In this document: positions 16,990-25,928 of the stretch, one piece after another
How positions within the stretch are numbered: position 1 is the stretch's first letter
How the letters are laid out: each line of letters starts with the position of its first letter
Assembly (NCBI RefSeq): GCF_000697965.2
Contig: NZ_CP015881.1
Span: 1,351,501 to 1,415,500, forward strand
DNA: 64,000 nt
Reading direction: 5' to 3'
DNA from: Ensifer adhaerens
Lineage (GTDB): Bacteria; Pseudomonadota; Alphaproteobacteria; Rhizobiales; Rhizobiaceae
Position numbers and translations under genes: made by a program
Notes under the pieces: model-generated
Database searches by the model: none
Seen by the model: the letters and a program-made list of their open reading frames with translations, nothing else
Told to the model about the DNA's origin: nothing

Positions 16990-19884
16990 TCAATCCATGT
17001 CGTCGTTGTCGGGCGCGCTCATATGGTCGCGGTTGCCGTAGATGATCTCGCGCTTGCCGACGTGGTTCGCCGACCCGACGAGGCCTTCCTTTTCCATGCG
17101 CTCGACCAGCGAGGCAGCACGGTTGTAGCCGACGCCAAGGCGGCGCTGGATGTAGGAGGTCGAGCACTTCTTGTCGCGCAGGACCACCTTGACGGCCTGG
17201 TCGTAAAGTTCGTTGCCGTCTTCCGACGCAAGCGCGCTCTTGTCGAAGACCGGGGACTCTTCCTGCGGCTCTTCTTCCTCTTCTTCCGCCGTGACGGTGT
17301 CGAGGTATTCCGGGCGTCCCTGCGTCTTCAGATGTGCGACGACGTGTTCAACCTCAAGATCCGAAACGAACGGGCCATGGACACGGGCGATACGTCCGCC
17401 GCCCTGCATGTGCAGCATGTCGCCCTGGCCGAGCAGCTGTTCGGCACCCTGCTCGCCAAGGATCGTGCGGCTGTCGATCTTCGAGGTCACCTGAAACGAG
17501 ATGCGGGTCGGGAAGTTCGCCTTGATCGTGCCGGTGATGACATCGACCGAAGGACGCTGCGTCGCCATGATCAGGTGGATACCGGCAGCACGCGCCATCT
17601 GCGCCAGCCGCTGGATCGCGCCTTCGATTTCCTTGCCGGCGACCATCATCAGGTCGGCCATCTCGTCGACGATGACGACGATGTACGGCATCGGCGCCAG
17701 GTCCATTTCCTGCTGTTCGAACAGCGGCTCGCCGGTGCCCTTTTCGAAACCGGTCTGCACCGTGCACATCACCGGTTCGCCCTTTTCACGGGCAGCGGCA
17801 GCGCGCTGGTTGTAGCCGTCGATATTGCGCACACCGAGCCGCGACATCTTGCGGTAGCGGTCTTCCATCTCGCGCACGGCCCACTTCAGCGCCATGACCG
17901 CCTTCTTGGGGTCGGTTACGACGGGGGTGAGCAGATGCGGGATGCCGTCATAGACGGAGAGTTCGAGCATCTTCGGATCGACCATGATCAGGCGGCACTG
18001 ATCCGGGCTCAACCGATAGAGCAGCGACAGGATCATGGTGTTGATCGCGACCGACTTGCCCGAGCCGGTGGTGCCGGCGACGAGCAGATGCGGCATCTTC
18101 GCAAGCTCTGCAATGACAGGCTCGCCGCCGATCGTCTTGCCCAGGCAAAGCGCCAGCTTGTAGCCAGTCTTGCGGAAATCGACAGATTCGATCAGCTCGC
18201 GGAAATAGACGGTCTCGCGGGTGGCATTCGGCAGTTCGATACCGATGACGTTGCGGCCGGGCACGACCGCGACGCGGGCCGAAAGCGCCGACATGGAGCG
18301 GGCGATATCGTCGGCAAGGTTGATGACGCGCGACGATTTCACACCGGGCGCCGGCTCGAATTCGTAGAGCGTGACGACCGGGCCGGGGCGAACATGGATG
18401 ATTTCACCCTTGACGCCGAAATCTTCGAGCACGCTTTCAAGCAGGCCGGCATTCTGTTCCAGCTGCTCCTGCGTCATGAAGAAGCCCTGACCGACGGGCG
18501 CTTCCTGCAGTAGGTCCTCGGATGGGAACTCGTAGCCGTCGGCGCTCGGCGCGCGGTCGGTCGAGCCGATGGCCGGCATGTTGCTGGGCGCGCGGGTGAC
18601 CTGCGCCGGCATGGTGATGGCCGCCTTCGTGGCAACCGGCGCCGGCTGTTCGATTTCGACCGGTTCGACGTCAATGATTTCAGCGGCGGCCACAGACACC
18701 GGTTCTTCAGCCATGGCAACCGGAGCTGGCGCAACGTCGGCAACGGCCTCAGCGGCGGCGGCGGGCGGTTGCTGTGCTGGCACATCCTCCGGCTTTGCGC
18801 CGCGGACATCGACAACGCGGAACAGCGAGGTGATCGCCGTCGGCGGCATACGGCGGATTTCAACCGGGCGCACGGGCGCTGGCGGCGTGACCGCAATAGG
18901 CGCAACGGCGACGGGAGCGATGGCGGGCGTCATCGCAACCGGGGCTGGCGTCTCGACAAAGGGCTTCGGATGGGTGGCTTCCGTGCCGGCAACCTCAGCA
19001 TCGTCGGCCGGGCCGAATTCGAAGAAGGCGAAATCCGACAGGAAGACAGAATGCGCAGCGCCCTGATCGACGGAAGCGTCGCCTGCCTGAGCGGGCGCGG
19101 GTTGGACTTCGGCGACCGGCGCGGAAACGGCGATCTGCGTCGTCAGAACGGGCGCAAGGGCTACGCCCTCGTCGGCCGGAGCTTCGACACGCGCGAGCAT
19201 GGCCGGCTCGATCGTGTTTTGCGCGGCGGTCCAAGTGGGCAACTGGTTGGTCAGCATGCGCAACAGTTCGGACGGGCTGTAGGACGGCAGCGCGACCTCG
19301 GCCAGCGGCGCCTCGTCAGCAGCAACGGCCGAAGCTTCCGTCTGTACCGGCTCGACCGTGGCCGTCGCGACGGGCTCAACGGTTTCCACCAAGACCGGAG
19401 CAGGCTCCGCCGCCACCGCGACGATCGCCTCTTCGACTTCGGTTGCCGTTTCGCCTTCTTCGACCTGCGGCGCGCGTCGCTTCATGAATTCGCGCTCGGG
19501 CGTGCGGGTGAAGCGCACGTTCGGCGCCAGGAAGAAATGGCTCTCCCAGGTGGAATCGCCGTAGTGGCCGGCAATCTCCGAAAGGGTCGGCAAGGGTTCG
19601 CTCATCGTCGACGTCACCTGTGCAGGAGCGTAGGCGGAACCCTGCCCATAGAGGCGGGTCGCACGGCTCGTGGTTTCAGCCTGCTGGTTCGCCGGCCGGC
19701 GAGGCGCCGCCGGCGCCTCGTACAACTGATAGGGGTCGGCGGGTTCCGCCTCATGGGTGGGCATACCGCTCAACGCATCATCCTGCGGACCATCGAAATA
19801 ATCCGCCTGGTTTGCATCATGCAAAGCAGCCTGTGAGAAGTTTGTCCTGGGAATACGCATGGGTCCTGGAAGAGCTAGAGACAT
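16990..19884 (-). CDS. ftsK: DNA translocase FtsK/SpoIIIE, lacking the membrane domain
   Basis: About 964 residues from ATG 19884 (alternatives: ATG 19860 with AGGA upstream; the frame is open to 20094). It moves DNA to resolve and segregate replicons. The C-terminal half is complete: Walker A GTTGSGKS (about residue 605), Walker B VIVDEMADLMM (about 740), QRPSVDVITGTIKANFP, and a winged-helix gamma domain (SYIQRRLGVGYNRAASLVERM) for polar DNA motifs. The first half is a long Ala/Pro/Glu/Val-rich stretch without the four N-terminal membrane helices of classic FtsK. It lies downstream of repA-repB on the same strand, behind a hairpin. Confidence 0.93.
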   Translation of the reverse strand: MSLALPGPMRIPRTNFSQAALHDANQADYFDGPQDDALSGMPTHEAEPADPYQLYEAPAAPRRPANQQAETTSRATRLYGQGSAYAPAQVTSTMSEPLPTLSEIAGHYGDSTWESHFFLAPNVRFTRTPEREFMKRRAPQVEEGETATEVEEAIVAVAAEPAPVLVETVEPVATATVEPVQTEASAVAADEAPLAEVALPSYSPSELLRMLTNQLPTWTAAQNTIEPAMLARVEAPADEGVALAPVLTTQIAVSAPVAEVQPAPAQAGDASVDQGAAHSVFLSDFAFFEFGPADDAEVAGTEATHPKPFVETPAPVAMTPAIAPVAVAPIAVTPPAPVRPVEIRRMPPTAITSLFRVVDVRGAKPEDVPAQQPPAAAAEAVADVAPAPVAMAEEPVSVAAAEIIDVEPVEIEQPAPVATKAAITMPAQVTRAPSNMPAIGSTDRAPSADGYEFPSEDLLQEAPVGQGFFMTQEQLEQNAGLLESVLEDFGVKGEIIHVRPGPVVTLYEFEPAPGVKSSRVINLADDIARSMSALSARVAVVPGRNVIGIELPNATRETVYFRELIESVDFRKTGYKLALCLGKTIGGEPVIAELAKMPHLLVAGTTGSGKSVAINTMILSLLYRLSPDQCRLIMVDPKMLELSVYDGIPHLLTPVVTDPKKAVMALKWAVREMEDRYRKMSRLGVRNIDGYNQRAAAAREKGEPVMCTVQTGFEKGTGEPLFEQQEMDLAPMPYIVVIVDEMADLMMVAGKEIEGAIQRLAQMARAAGIHLIMATQRPSVDVITGTIKANFPTRISFQVTSKIDSRTILGEQGAEQLLGQGDMLHMQGGGRIARVHGPFVSDLEVEHVVAHLKTQGRPEYLDTVTAEEEEEEPQEESPVFDKSALASEDGNELYDQAVKVVLRDKKCSTSYIQRRLGVGYNRAASLVERMEKEGLVGSANHVGKREIIYGNRDHMSAPDNDDMD

Positions 19885-20201
19885 CGCCGCGGGGCCTTCT
19901 AAGCGATAGGAAATGAAGGTTAACAAGTCCCTTCCAACGCCCCGTTTCGAACCGGGATCCGTGGTCGATTGCTGCCTTTCTGTGGGCTCCATGCAACGGC
20001 AATGCCCGACGCCCCAAGGCCGCCGCGACATCCCGTCGCCGGCCTCACACGGCCGAAAATATTTCTTGGATGGGGGCGACAGCGGCGATCGCACGGGGAT
20101 GCTCGCGGCGGCCTACCATCGGCTCCGCCGGGAAAACGAATCGGGCCTGCGTGAGAGCGTCACGCAGGCCCGATTGGAACTTTCAGAAGGGCAGACTTCG
20201 T
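19885..20201 (-). other. repB-ftsK gap
   Basis: 317 bases that hold the repB terminator hairpin at 20139-20175 and the ftsK 5' region. In repABC plasmids the repB-repC gap carries an antisense RNA gene and leads into repC. I see neither a RepC-like product nor a convincing parS palindrome (GTT-N10-AAC type) here. The ftsK reading frame extends upstream to 20094 without a stop, so some of this gap could be coding. Confidence 0.5.
20139..20175 (-). terminator. Strong hairpin terminator after repB
   Basis: A perfect 16-bp stem (20139-20154 with 20160-20175, core CGGGCCTGCGTGA) and a 5-base loop lie 27 bases past the repB stop. On the minus strand it is followed by CGTTTTCC. It probably ends the repAB transcript before ftsK. 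Confidence 0.8.
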
Positions 20202-21278
20202 TCAGCCTTCGCGGCCCGCCGCGAACACCGCATGCTGCTTGGCAAGCAGTTCGACGACCTCGTCGATGAAGGCTGGATCGACATCGACTGAGAACTCGAT
20301 GCGGGCATTCTTGCCGTCGCGCTTGAGCTTGGCAAAGGCGCGTCCGCCGGCGTCGACCAGCGTCTCCGGCTTGGCCGCTGCGTCCGGCTTCGGTTTGCGC
20401 GACAGGCGCGCGAAGACGATCTGGAACCGCTGGTCGCTTTCGGCTTCGAGGAAGCGGCGCGAGCGGCACTCCTCCTGCGCCAGTTCGACGGTCACCATGT
20501 CCTCAAGCAGCGCGCCGAAGGCCATCCAGCGTTCGCGGCCGACCTTCGGTGCCGGGCCGATCGCGCGGGCAATCGCCGGCGGCACGCCTTCGGCCACCTG
20601 CAGGAGGCGCGACAGCTCGCTCTTCTGCACGGCGAGCGCCTCGCCGATCACCTTCCGGTCGAAGCCGCGGTCGGCGAGCGCCGACGCAAACATGGCACGC
20701 TCGATGAAGGACAGGTTGCGCCGCTCGGCGTTTTCCTTGCCCTGCGCCAGCACCAGCTCGTCGTCAGTCAGCGGCCGGACGATGGCCTTGACCTTGGTGC
20801 CGAGGCTGCGCACGGCATTGAGACGACGATGGCCGTAGGCGGTCTGGTAGCGGCCTTGCTTCTGCGGGTGCGGGCGCACGAGGATCGGCGACTGCTGGCC
20901 GCTGTCGCGGATACTGTCGGCGAGCGCCAGGAATTCCGGATCGTCGGTCTCGCCGTCGGTCAGGCGGTCGCCGACGAAAGACGCATCGATCAGCTCCGGA
21001 TCAAGCTCGACGACGCGCTCGCCCTGATGCAGGGCCTCGCGCAGCGCGCGGGCCTCTTCCGCCTCGCGGGTGATACTCCCAAGCGAAAGCCCCATGGCCT
21101 TGATCGCGCCGGAGGCGGCCCGCGGCACGTCGGCCTGGGCGGCGGGGACCACGACTGGCTTTGCCGGCTGCACGCTTGGTGCGGCGGGCGCCTTGTCATC
21201 CGCTTCCGCGGCAGGCGCCGCCGGGGCGACATTGCCGGAAAAGAGTGCGCGCAGTTCGTTCTTGCGGTTGCCAGCCAT
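20202..21278 (-). CDS. repB: Plasmid partition protein RepB (ParB family)
   Basis: 358-residue centromere-binding protein of the repABC family. The start MAGNRKNELRALFSG is the typical RepB N terminus used to contact RepA. Then come an Ala/Pro-rich linker, the ParB/Srx-type domain (SIRDSGQQSPILVRPHP, YQTAYGHRRLNAVRSLG; about residues 140-195) and a helix-turn-helix region (VIGEALAVQKSELSRLLQVA). It lies 5 bases downstream of repA, so the two are co-transcribed. No repC follows: the next gene on this strand is ftsK. RepB would bind parS sites, which I could not locate by eye. Confidence 0.93.
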   Translation of the reverse strand: MAGNRKNELRALFSGNVAPAAPAAEADDKAPAAPSVQPAKPVVVPAAQADVPRAASGAIKAMGLSLGSITREAEEARALREALHQGERVVELDPELIDASFVGDRLTDGETDDPEFLALADSIRDSGQQSPILVRPHPQKQGRYQTAYGHRRLNAVRSLGTKVKAIVRPLTDDELVLAQGKENAERRNLSFIERAMFASALADRGFDRKVIGEALAVQKSELSRLLQVAEGVPPAIARAIGPAPKVGRERWMAFGALLEDMVTVELAQEECRSRRFLEAESDQRFQIVFARLSRKPKPDAAAKPETLVDAGGRAFAKLKRDGKNARIEFSVDVDPAFIDEVVELLAKQHAVFAAGREG

Positions 21279-21283
21279 GTCGG

Positions 21284-22543
21284 TCAGCGCCCCCAGGCCG
21301 CGTGAATGAGCGTTTCGATCTCGCCGTTGACGGCGTTCAGCGATTCGATCGCGCGGTCATAGGTGGCGCGGGTAAAATTCTCGCGTCCGACCTCGTAGAG
21401 CGTCTGCTTCGTCAGGCCGGCATCGGAAACCGCGGTGGACTTCACCATGGCCGAGGTCAACACCCGGTCGCCGAAGAGCGAACGCATGAAGCCGACAATC
21501 TGGGCCTGCGGCCCGTCGTTCGGCTCGAAGCGGGTGACGAGGTAGCGCAGGAAGTCGAAGTTGAGTTCGCCACCGGCCTCGCGCACGACGCTCAGGAGGT
21601 CCGACGTCATGTAGAGAAACTGGTTCATCGAGGCGACGTCGAGCATCTGCGGATGCACGGTGACGACGACGGACGTCGAGGCGCAGAGCGCTGACAGCGT
21701 CAGATAGCCGAGCTGCGGCGGGCAGTCGATGATGACGACGTCATAGTCGTCGGCGACGCTCGCAAGGGCGGCCTGCACGCGGGCGAAGAACAGCGGGCCA
21801 GCGTCCGTGCCATTGTGACGGGCGCTCAGTGCCTGCGGCGTCGTGTGCTCGAACTCCTGCAGTTCGAGATTTCCCGGCACGAGATCGAGGCCGTCGAAAT
21901 AGGTCTTGCGGATGATGTCCTTCAACGGCCGCGCCTCGGCGTCGTAGCGGATCGCGCCATAGAGCGTGTCGTTGCCGGTAAGGTCGAGTTCCGGCTGGTA
22001 ACCGAAGAGTGCGGACAGCGAGGCCTGCGGGTCGAGGTCGACGGCGAGCACGCGGTGGCCGGTCAACGCCAGATATTGCGCGATATGCACCGACGATGTG
22101 GTCTTGCCGGAGCCGCCCTTGAAGTTGGTGACCGAGATCACCTGCAGGTGTTCGCCTGCTTCCGCATCGCGCCACTTGAGATAGCTGCGCGCCTTGGCGG
22201 CGTTGCCCTTGGCAAGCGCCTGTTCGGCCAAGTGCCGGCGAAGCGCATTGATGTCGGAGAGTGAATAGGAGCGGCGGCCGCCAAGCCCGGTATCGGGCTG
22301 CGGACCTTCACCCGCAAGCGAGAGCTGGCGCAGATAGCCGTCAGAAACGCCGATCAGCTTGGCCGCCTCGCCCGAGGTGAAGCTGCGCAATGTCTTCATC
22401 GCCGTCGGCGCGAACAGGCGCTCGCGCATCGCCTTCAACTGTTCGGAAAGCGCGCGGGCATCGGCCGCGATCGCTTCGTCGGCCGGACGGCGTGCCTGGG
22501 AGTGACCCGCGTCCTGTCTTGCCTGGGTTGCCGTCATATTCAT
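21284..22543 (-). CDS. repA: Plasmid partition ATPase RepA (ParA family)
   Basis: 419-residue ParA-type ATPase of the repABC family. ATG 22543 is preferred because AAGGAG precedes it, although the frame is open to 22591. It has an N-terminal MerR-like helix-turn-helix (FTSGEAAKLIGVSDGYLRQL, about residue 55) and the deviant Walker A motif TNFKGGSGKTTSSVHIAQYL (about residue 140), then VLAVDLDPQASLSALFG and VVIIDCPPQLGYLTLSAL. RepA also represses its own operon in known systems. It is immediately followed by repB. The upstream 250 bases hold the start region and the terminator of the next operon. Confidence 0.94.
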   Translation of the reverse strand: MNMTATQARQDAGHSQARRPADEAIAADARALSEQLKAMRERLFAPTAMKTLRSFTSGEAAKLIGVSDGYLRQLSLAGEGPQPDTGLGGRRSYSLSDINALRRHLAEQALAKGNAAKARSYLKWRDAEAGEHLQVISVTNFKGGSGKTTSSVHIAQYLALTGHRVLAVDLDPQASLSALFGYQPELDLTGNDTLYGAIRYDAEARPLKDIIRKTYFDGLDLVPGNLELQEFEHTTPQALSARHNGTDAGPLFFARVQAALASVADDYDVVIIDCPPQLGYLTLSALCASTSVVVTVHPQMLDVASMNQFLYMTSDLLSVVREAGGELNFDFLRYLVTRFEPNDGPQAQIVGFMRSLFGDRVLTSAMVKSTAVSDAGLTKQTLYEVGRENFTRATYDRAIESLNAVNGEIETLIHAAWGR

Positions 22544-22744
22544 TCTGCCATACTCCTTGCGCGTGTCAGCGGCCCAACGGCGCCACATCACGCTAACAGA
22601 GATTCAATTCAAATACGGCCAATCGGCACTTATTCGGAAAACTCCGTAACAGAGATGCCGGAGCCTGCGATTCGCGTCAAGAGTCTGGCGCCATTCAAAG
22701 GCGCGTGCACTCGCCGGGCAGACGTTCCGGACGCCGACAAAACG

Positions 22745-22772
22745 AAACGCCCGCGGGGTGGCGCGGGCGTTT
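22745..22772 (-). terminator. Terminator of the oligopeptide operon
   Basis: Arms AAACGCCCGCG and CGCGGGCGTTT with a 6-base loop, about 20 bases past the amidohydrolase stop. On the minus strand it is followed by CGTTTTG. It separates the long leftward operon (30172 to 22794) from repA. Confidence 0.85.
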
Positions 22773-22793
22773 GCAGGCATCGAAAAAATGATT

Positions 22794-24233
22794 TCAGAGT
22801 TTCGGACCGATATGATCCGGGATCGGGCATTGGTAGGGCTTGCCCTGGGTCTTTTCACGCCACTCGGCCTTTGCCCGTGCCAAAAGATCGGCATCGAGGA
22901 TCAGGTCGAGGCCGGTCGTGGCCAGTGATTTTGCCGCGTGGGCGAAAGCCTTGTGGGCGGCCGGGCTCTTGCCCTGCGCCACCACCTGCCAGGTGTGCGG
23001 CGCCGTGCCGATCGCCCAGGCGGGCGCCCAGCATTGCGCGGTCGGCGTGATCCAGCTGACGTCGCCGACATCGGTCGAGCCGGCGCGGAAATGCGACTGG
23101 CCCTCGAAATCGCGAAGGCCGAGATGCAGACCGGTCGAACCGTCCATGCGGCTGTTCGCAAAAACATCGCCCTTGATTTGGTAAAGCCGGATGCTGCTCG
23201 AGATTGCTTCCTGCGTCAGCGTCTTCTGGATGTCCTTGGCAAAGGCGATATCGGCCTCGTCGAAGGGAACCGGCCCGAGCGCCACCATGTTGTCGTGGAT
23301 CGCCGTTTCCAGCGCGATGTTGGGCAGCAGGTTGGTCGCCGCCCGGTCAAAGACGATCTCGACCTCGGTTTCGGTCATCATCGCCGCCCCCTTGGCGATC
23401 TTGTCGATGCGGGCAGCGAGCGCTAAGGCCTCCGGCATCTGCGGCGCCCGCACGAGATAGAGCGCCTCGGCGCGGGCCTGGACGACGTTTGCCGCCTTGC
23501 CGCCGGCATCGGTGATCGCATAGTGCACGCGGCAATCCTGCGGCATATGCTCCCTCAGGAAGTTGACGCCGACATTCATCAGTTCCAGCGCGTCGAGCGC
23601 GCTGCGGCCGAGATGGGCACCGTTCGATGCGTGCGCGGCGACGCCCTTGAAGCGGTAATAGATTTCAAGAACGGCGAGATTGTTGGTCGAGCGTACGCCG
23701 TTGAAGGGTGCCGGGTGCCAGGTCAGCGCCGTATCGACACCCGCGAAGATGCCGGCGCGTGCCATGAAGGTCTTGCCGGAACCGCCCTCCTCGCCGGGGC
23801 AGCCGTAATAGCGCACCGTACCCGGCAAGTCGTTTTCCTTGAGGTAGCGGGCAAGCGCGACGGCAGCGAGCAGCGAACCCGTGCCGAGCAGATTGTGACC
23901 GCAACCATGGCCCGTACCGCCCTCAGTGAGCGCTTTCGCCTCGGCGACGCCGGCCACCTGGCTCAGACCCGCAAGCGCGTCGAACTCACCAAGAAAGGCG
24001 ATCACCGGCAGGCCCTGCCCGCTCTCGCCGACGAAGGCGGTATCGATGTCCGCCAGTCCGCGCGACACGCGAAACCCATGCTTCTCCAGCATGGCGATCT
24101 GCGTCGCTACCGACTTTTCCTCATGAAAACTCAGTTCCGCATGGTCCCAGATCGCGTCGCTCATTTCGGCGAATTCGGGCTTCAGCGCTTCGATCGTGTC
24201 GACAAGGGCGGTCCGGGCGGCTGGATTTGGCAT
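22794..24233 (-). CDS. M20 family amidohydrolase/peptidase (AbgB/AmhX-like)
   Basis: 479-residue metal-dependent amidohydrolase of the aminobenzoyl-glutamate hydrolase B type, cytoplasmic. ATG 24233 follows AAGGATG. Motifs include FLGEFDALAGL, metal-binding GHGCGHNLLGTG and GCPGEEGGSGK, followed by a dimerisation domain and the C-terminal HSFRAGSTDVGDVSW-like region (SHFRAGSTDVGDVSWITPTA). It is the last gene of the oligopeptide ABC operon, 113 bases after the binding protein. In context it probably cleaves an amide bond in the imported compound, releasing an amino acid. Confidence 0.92.
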   Translation of the reverse strand: MPNPAARTALVDTIEALKPEFAEMSDAIWDHAELSFHEEKSVATQIAMLEKHGFRVSRGLADIDTAFVGESGQGLPVIAFLGEFDALAGLSQVAGVAEAKALTEGGTGHGCGHNLLGTGSLLAAVALARYLKENDLPGTVRYYGCPGEEGGSGKTFMARAGIFAGVDTALTWHPAPFNGVRSTNNLAVLEIYYRFKGVAAHASNGAHLGRSALDALELMNVGVNFLREHMPQDCRVHYAITDAGGKAANVVQARAEALYLVRAPQMPEALALAARIDKIAKGAAMMTETEVEIVFDRAATNLLPNIALETAIHDNMVALGPVPFDEADIAFAKDIQKTLTQEAISSSIRLYQIKGDVFANSRMDGSTGLHLGLRDFEGQSHFRAGSTDVGDVSWITPTAQCWAPAWAIGTAPHTWQVVAQGKSPAAHKAFAHAAKSLATTGLDLILDADLLARAKAEWREKTQGKPYQCPIPDHIGPKL

Positions 24234-24346
24234 CAATCATCCTTTTGCGACGGCGCGGGGCGCGGTCGCATCAGCAGTTTTGTCTAAGGAGGTGCGGAGG
24301 GCGACAAACGGCCGCCATCCGCTGGAGAGAAAGGACTACGCCCGCA

Positions 24347-25891
24347 TCAGTCGTCGAGCGTCACTTCCCAGAGGCGGGTGTTGGACTGCCAGACCGGCTG
24401 GCCGTGCAGCTTCTTGGTGGCGCCCCAGATGTCGACCATGTCGTACATGAAGATGCCGGGGACCTCGTCGAGCATCAGCTGGTGGAACTCGTCGAAGATC
24501 GCCTGGCGCTTGGCCTGGTCGGCCTCGACATAGGCTGCCTTCATCAGTTCAACCGCCTTCGGGTTGTCCCACATCAGCGAGGCGTTCTTGTCCTTGTTGC
24601 CGACATAGAAGCTGTACATCAGCGCCGGATCGAGACGCGGCGACACCGACTGCGAGATCACCTGATAGTTGCCGGAGCGGCGGCGATCGACCTGGGTCGC
24701 ATAGTCGAGCACTTCGATCTGCACGTTGAGGCCCACCTGCTGCATCATCGCCTGGGCGACGACGGCAGCGGGGAAGCTCGGCACGTTGCCGCGCTTGTTG
24801 GCGATGATGGTGATCGGCTCGCCGTTGTAGCCGGCATCAGCCAGGTTCTTCTTCGCTTTTTCGAGATCCATCGGGATCTTCTTCTTCTGGACGTCGGAGT
24901 AGAAGATCGAGTCGGCCGAGACCATCGATGCGTTGGCTTCGCCGGTGCCGTTGGAAACAGCGGCGACGAGCTGGTCGAGGTCGAGCGCTTCGGCCATCGC
25001 GCGGCGAACCGCAACGTTGCTCAGGATCTTGTCGCGGGTCTGGAAGTAAAGCAGGTTCTTGCCGTTGTTGCGCTTGACGATGAGTTGCATCGTGTCGCTG
25101 TCCTTGAACTCGGCAATGAGATCGGCCGAGACTTCGGCGGTGTCGAGCGCGCCCGAAAGCAGGCCGGTCTTCACGGTCGAGGCGTCCGGGATCACCATGA
25201 ACTTGATGCCGTCGACGAGCGGCCGCTTCGAGCCGACCATGCCATCGGGCTTGCCGTCATTGGCGGGTGAGACGTAGTCGGCGTTCTTTTCGAGCCGGAC
25301 ATATTCGCCCTTCTTCCATTCCGCCCACTTGAACGGGCCGGTGCCGATGGGCGCAGTGTAAGCGCCGTCTGCGCCGACGGAATCTTGGGAGACGATGCCG
25401 GTGTAGCCGCATTCCGGCCGGGCCATCAGGCCGAGAAAGACGGCCGAAGGCTTCTCGATACTCATGGTGACGGTGGAGGCGTCGGCTGCGGCGACGCTCG
25501 TCACCTTGATCGACTTGCTGCCGTCGAAGTCGCCGGCGCAGGTCCACTTGGTCTCCGGCTTCATGTAGCGGTTCCAGTTCCAGACCACGTCTTCCGCGGT
25601 CAGCGCCTTACCGTTGTGGAACTTCACGTCGTCTCGCAGCTTGAACGTATAGATCAGGCCATCGGGCGAAACCTCGAAGCTTTTCGCGAGCAGCGGCTTC
25701 ACTTCGCCGTTCTCGGCGTAGCCGACCAGACCTTCGACGATGTGGAAGATCACCGAGTCGGTGTTGCCGTCGCGGTTGACGCCGGGCTCGTTGCTGCGGA
25801 TGTCCGAGCTCTGGGCGACCGTCAGGTCACGCGCATGGCCGAGCGCGATCGCGCTCATCAGCATGGTTCCGGCAAGAAGTATGGTTTTCAT
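24347..25891 (-). CDS. Peptide ABC transporter substrate-binding protein (family 5, DppA/OppA type)
   Basis: 514-residue periplasmic binding protein. A signal peptide (MKTILLAGTMLMSAIALGHA) is followed by the mature domain with the family-5 pattern (VTFKLRDDVKFH-like: YTFKLRDDVKFHNGKALTAEDVVWNWNR split over residues ~95-120). The ATG follows GAGAGGAACC. It is separated by 37 bases from the serine hydrolase gene and lies before the M20 amidohydrolase. Family-5 proteins carry peptides, opines, nickel or glycosides, so the ligand is open; the two hydrolases in the operon point to a peptide-like or acylated amino compound. Confidence 0.92.
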   Translation of the reverse strand: MKTILLAGTMLMSAIALGHARDLTVAQSSDIRSNEPGVNRDGNTDSVIFHIVEGLVGYAENGEVKPLLAKSFEVSPDGLIYTFKLRDDVKFHNGKALTAEDVVWNWNRYMKPETKWTCAGDFDGSKSIKVTSVAAADASTVTMSIEKPSAVFLGLMARPECGYTGIVSQDSVGADGAYTAPIGTGPFKWAEWKKGEYVRLEKNADYVSPANDGKPDGMVGSKRPLVDGIKFMVIPDASTVKTGLLSGALDTAEVSADLIAEFKDSDTMQLIVKRNNGKNLLYFQTRDKILSNVAVRRAMAEALDLDQLVAAVSNGTGEANASMVSADSIFYSDVQKKKIPMDLEKAKKNLADAGYNGEPITIIANKRGNVPSFPAAVVAQAMMQQVGLNVQIEVLDYATQVDRRRSGNYQVISQSVSPRLDPALMYSFYVGNKDKNASLMWDNPKAVELMKAAYVEADQAKRQAIFDEFHQLMLDEVPGIFMYDMVDIWGATKKLHGQPVWQSNTRLWEVTLDD

Positions 25892-25928
25892 GGTTCCTCT
25901 CTCTTTTCTGATTGTTGGTGTTGTCGGT

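Noticed and set aside
17023..18513. Rightward open frame of 496 codons inside ftsK
   Set aside because: It is antisense to the FtsK motor domain and very rich in Arg, Asp and His; no motif.
19885..22800. parS-like palindromes near repAB
   Set aside because: I scanned by eye for GTT-N10-AAC type sites and found none that is convincing; a computed search is needed.
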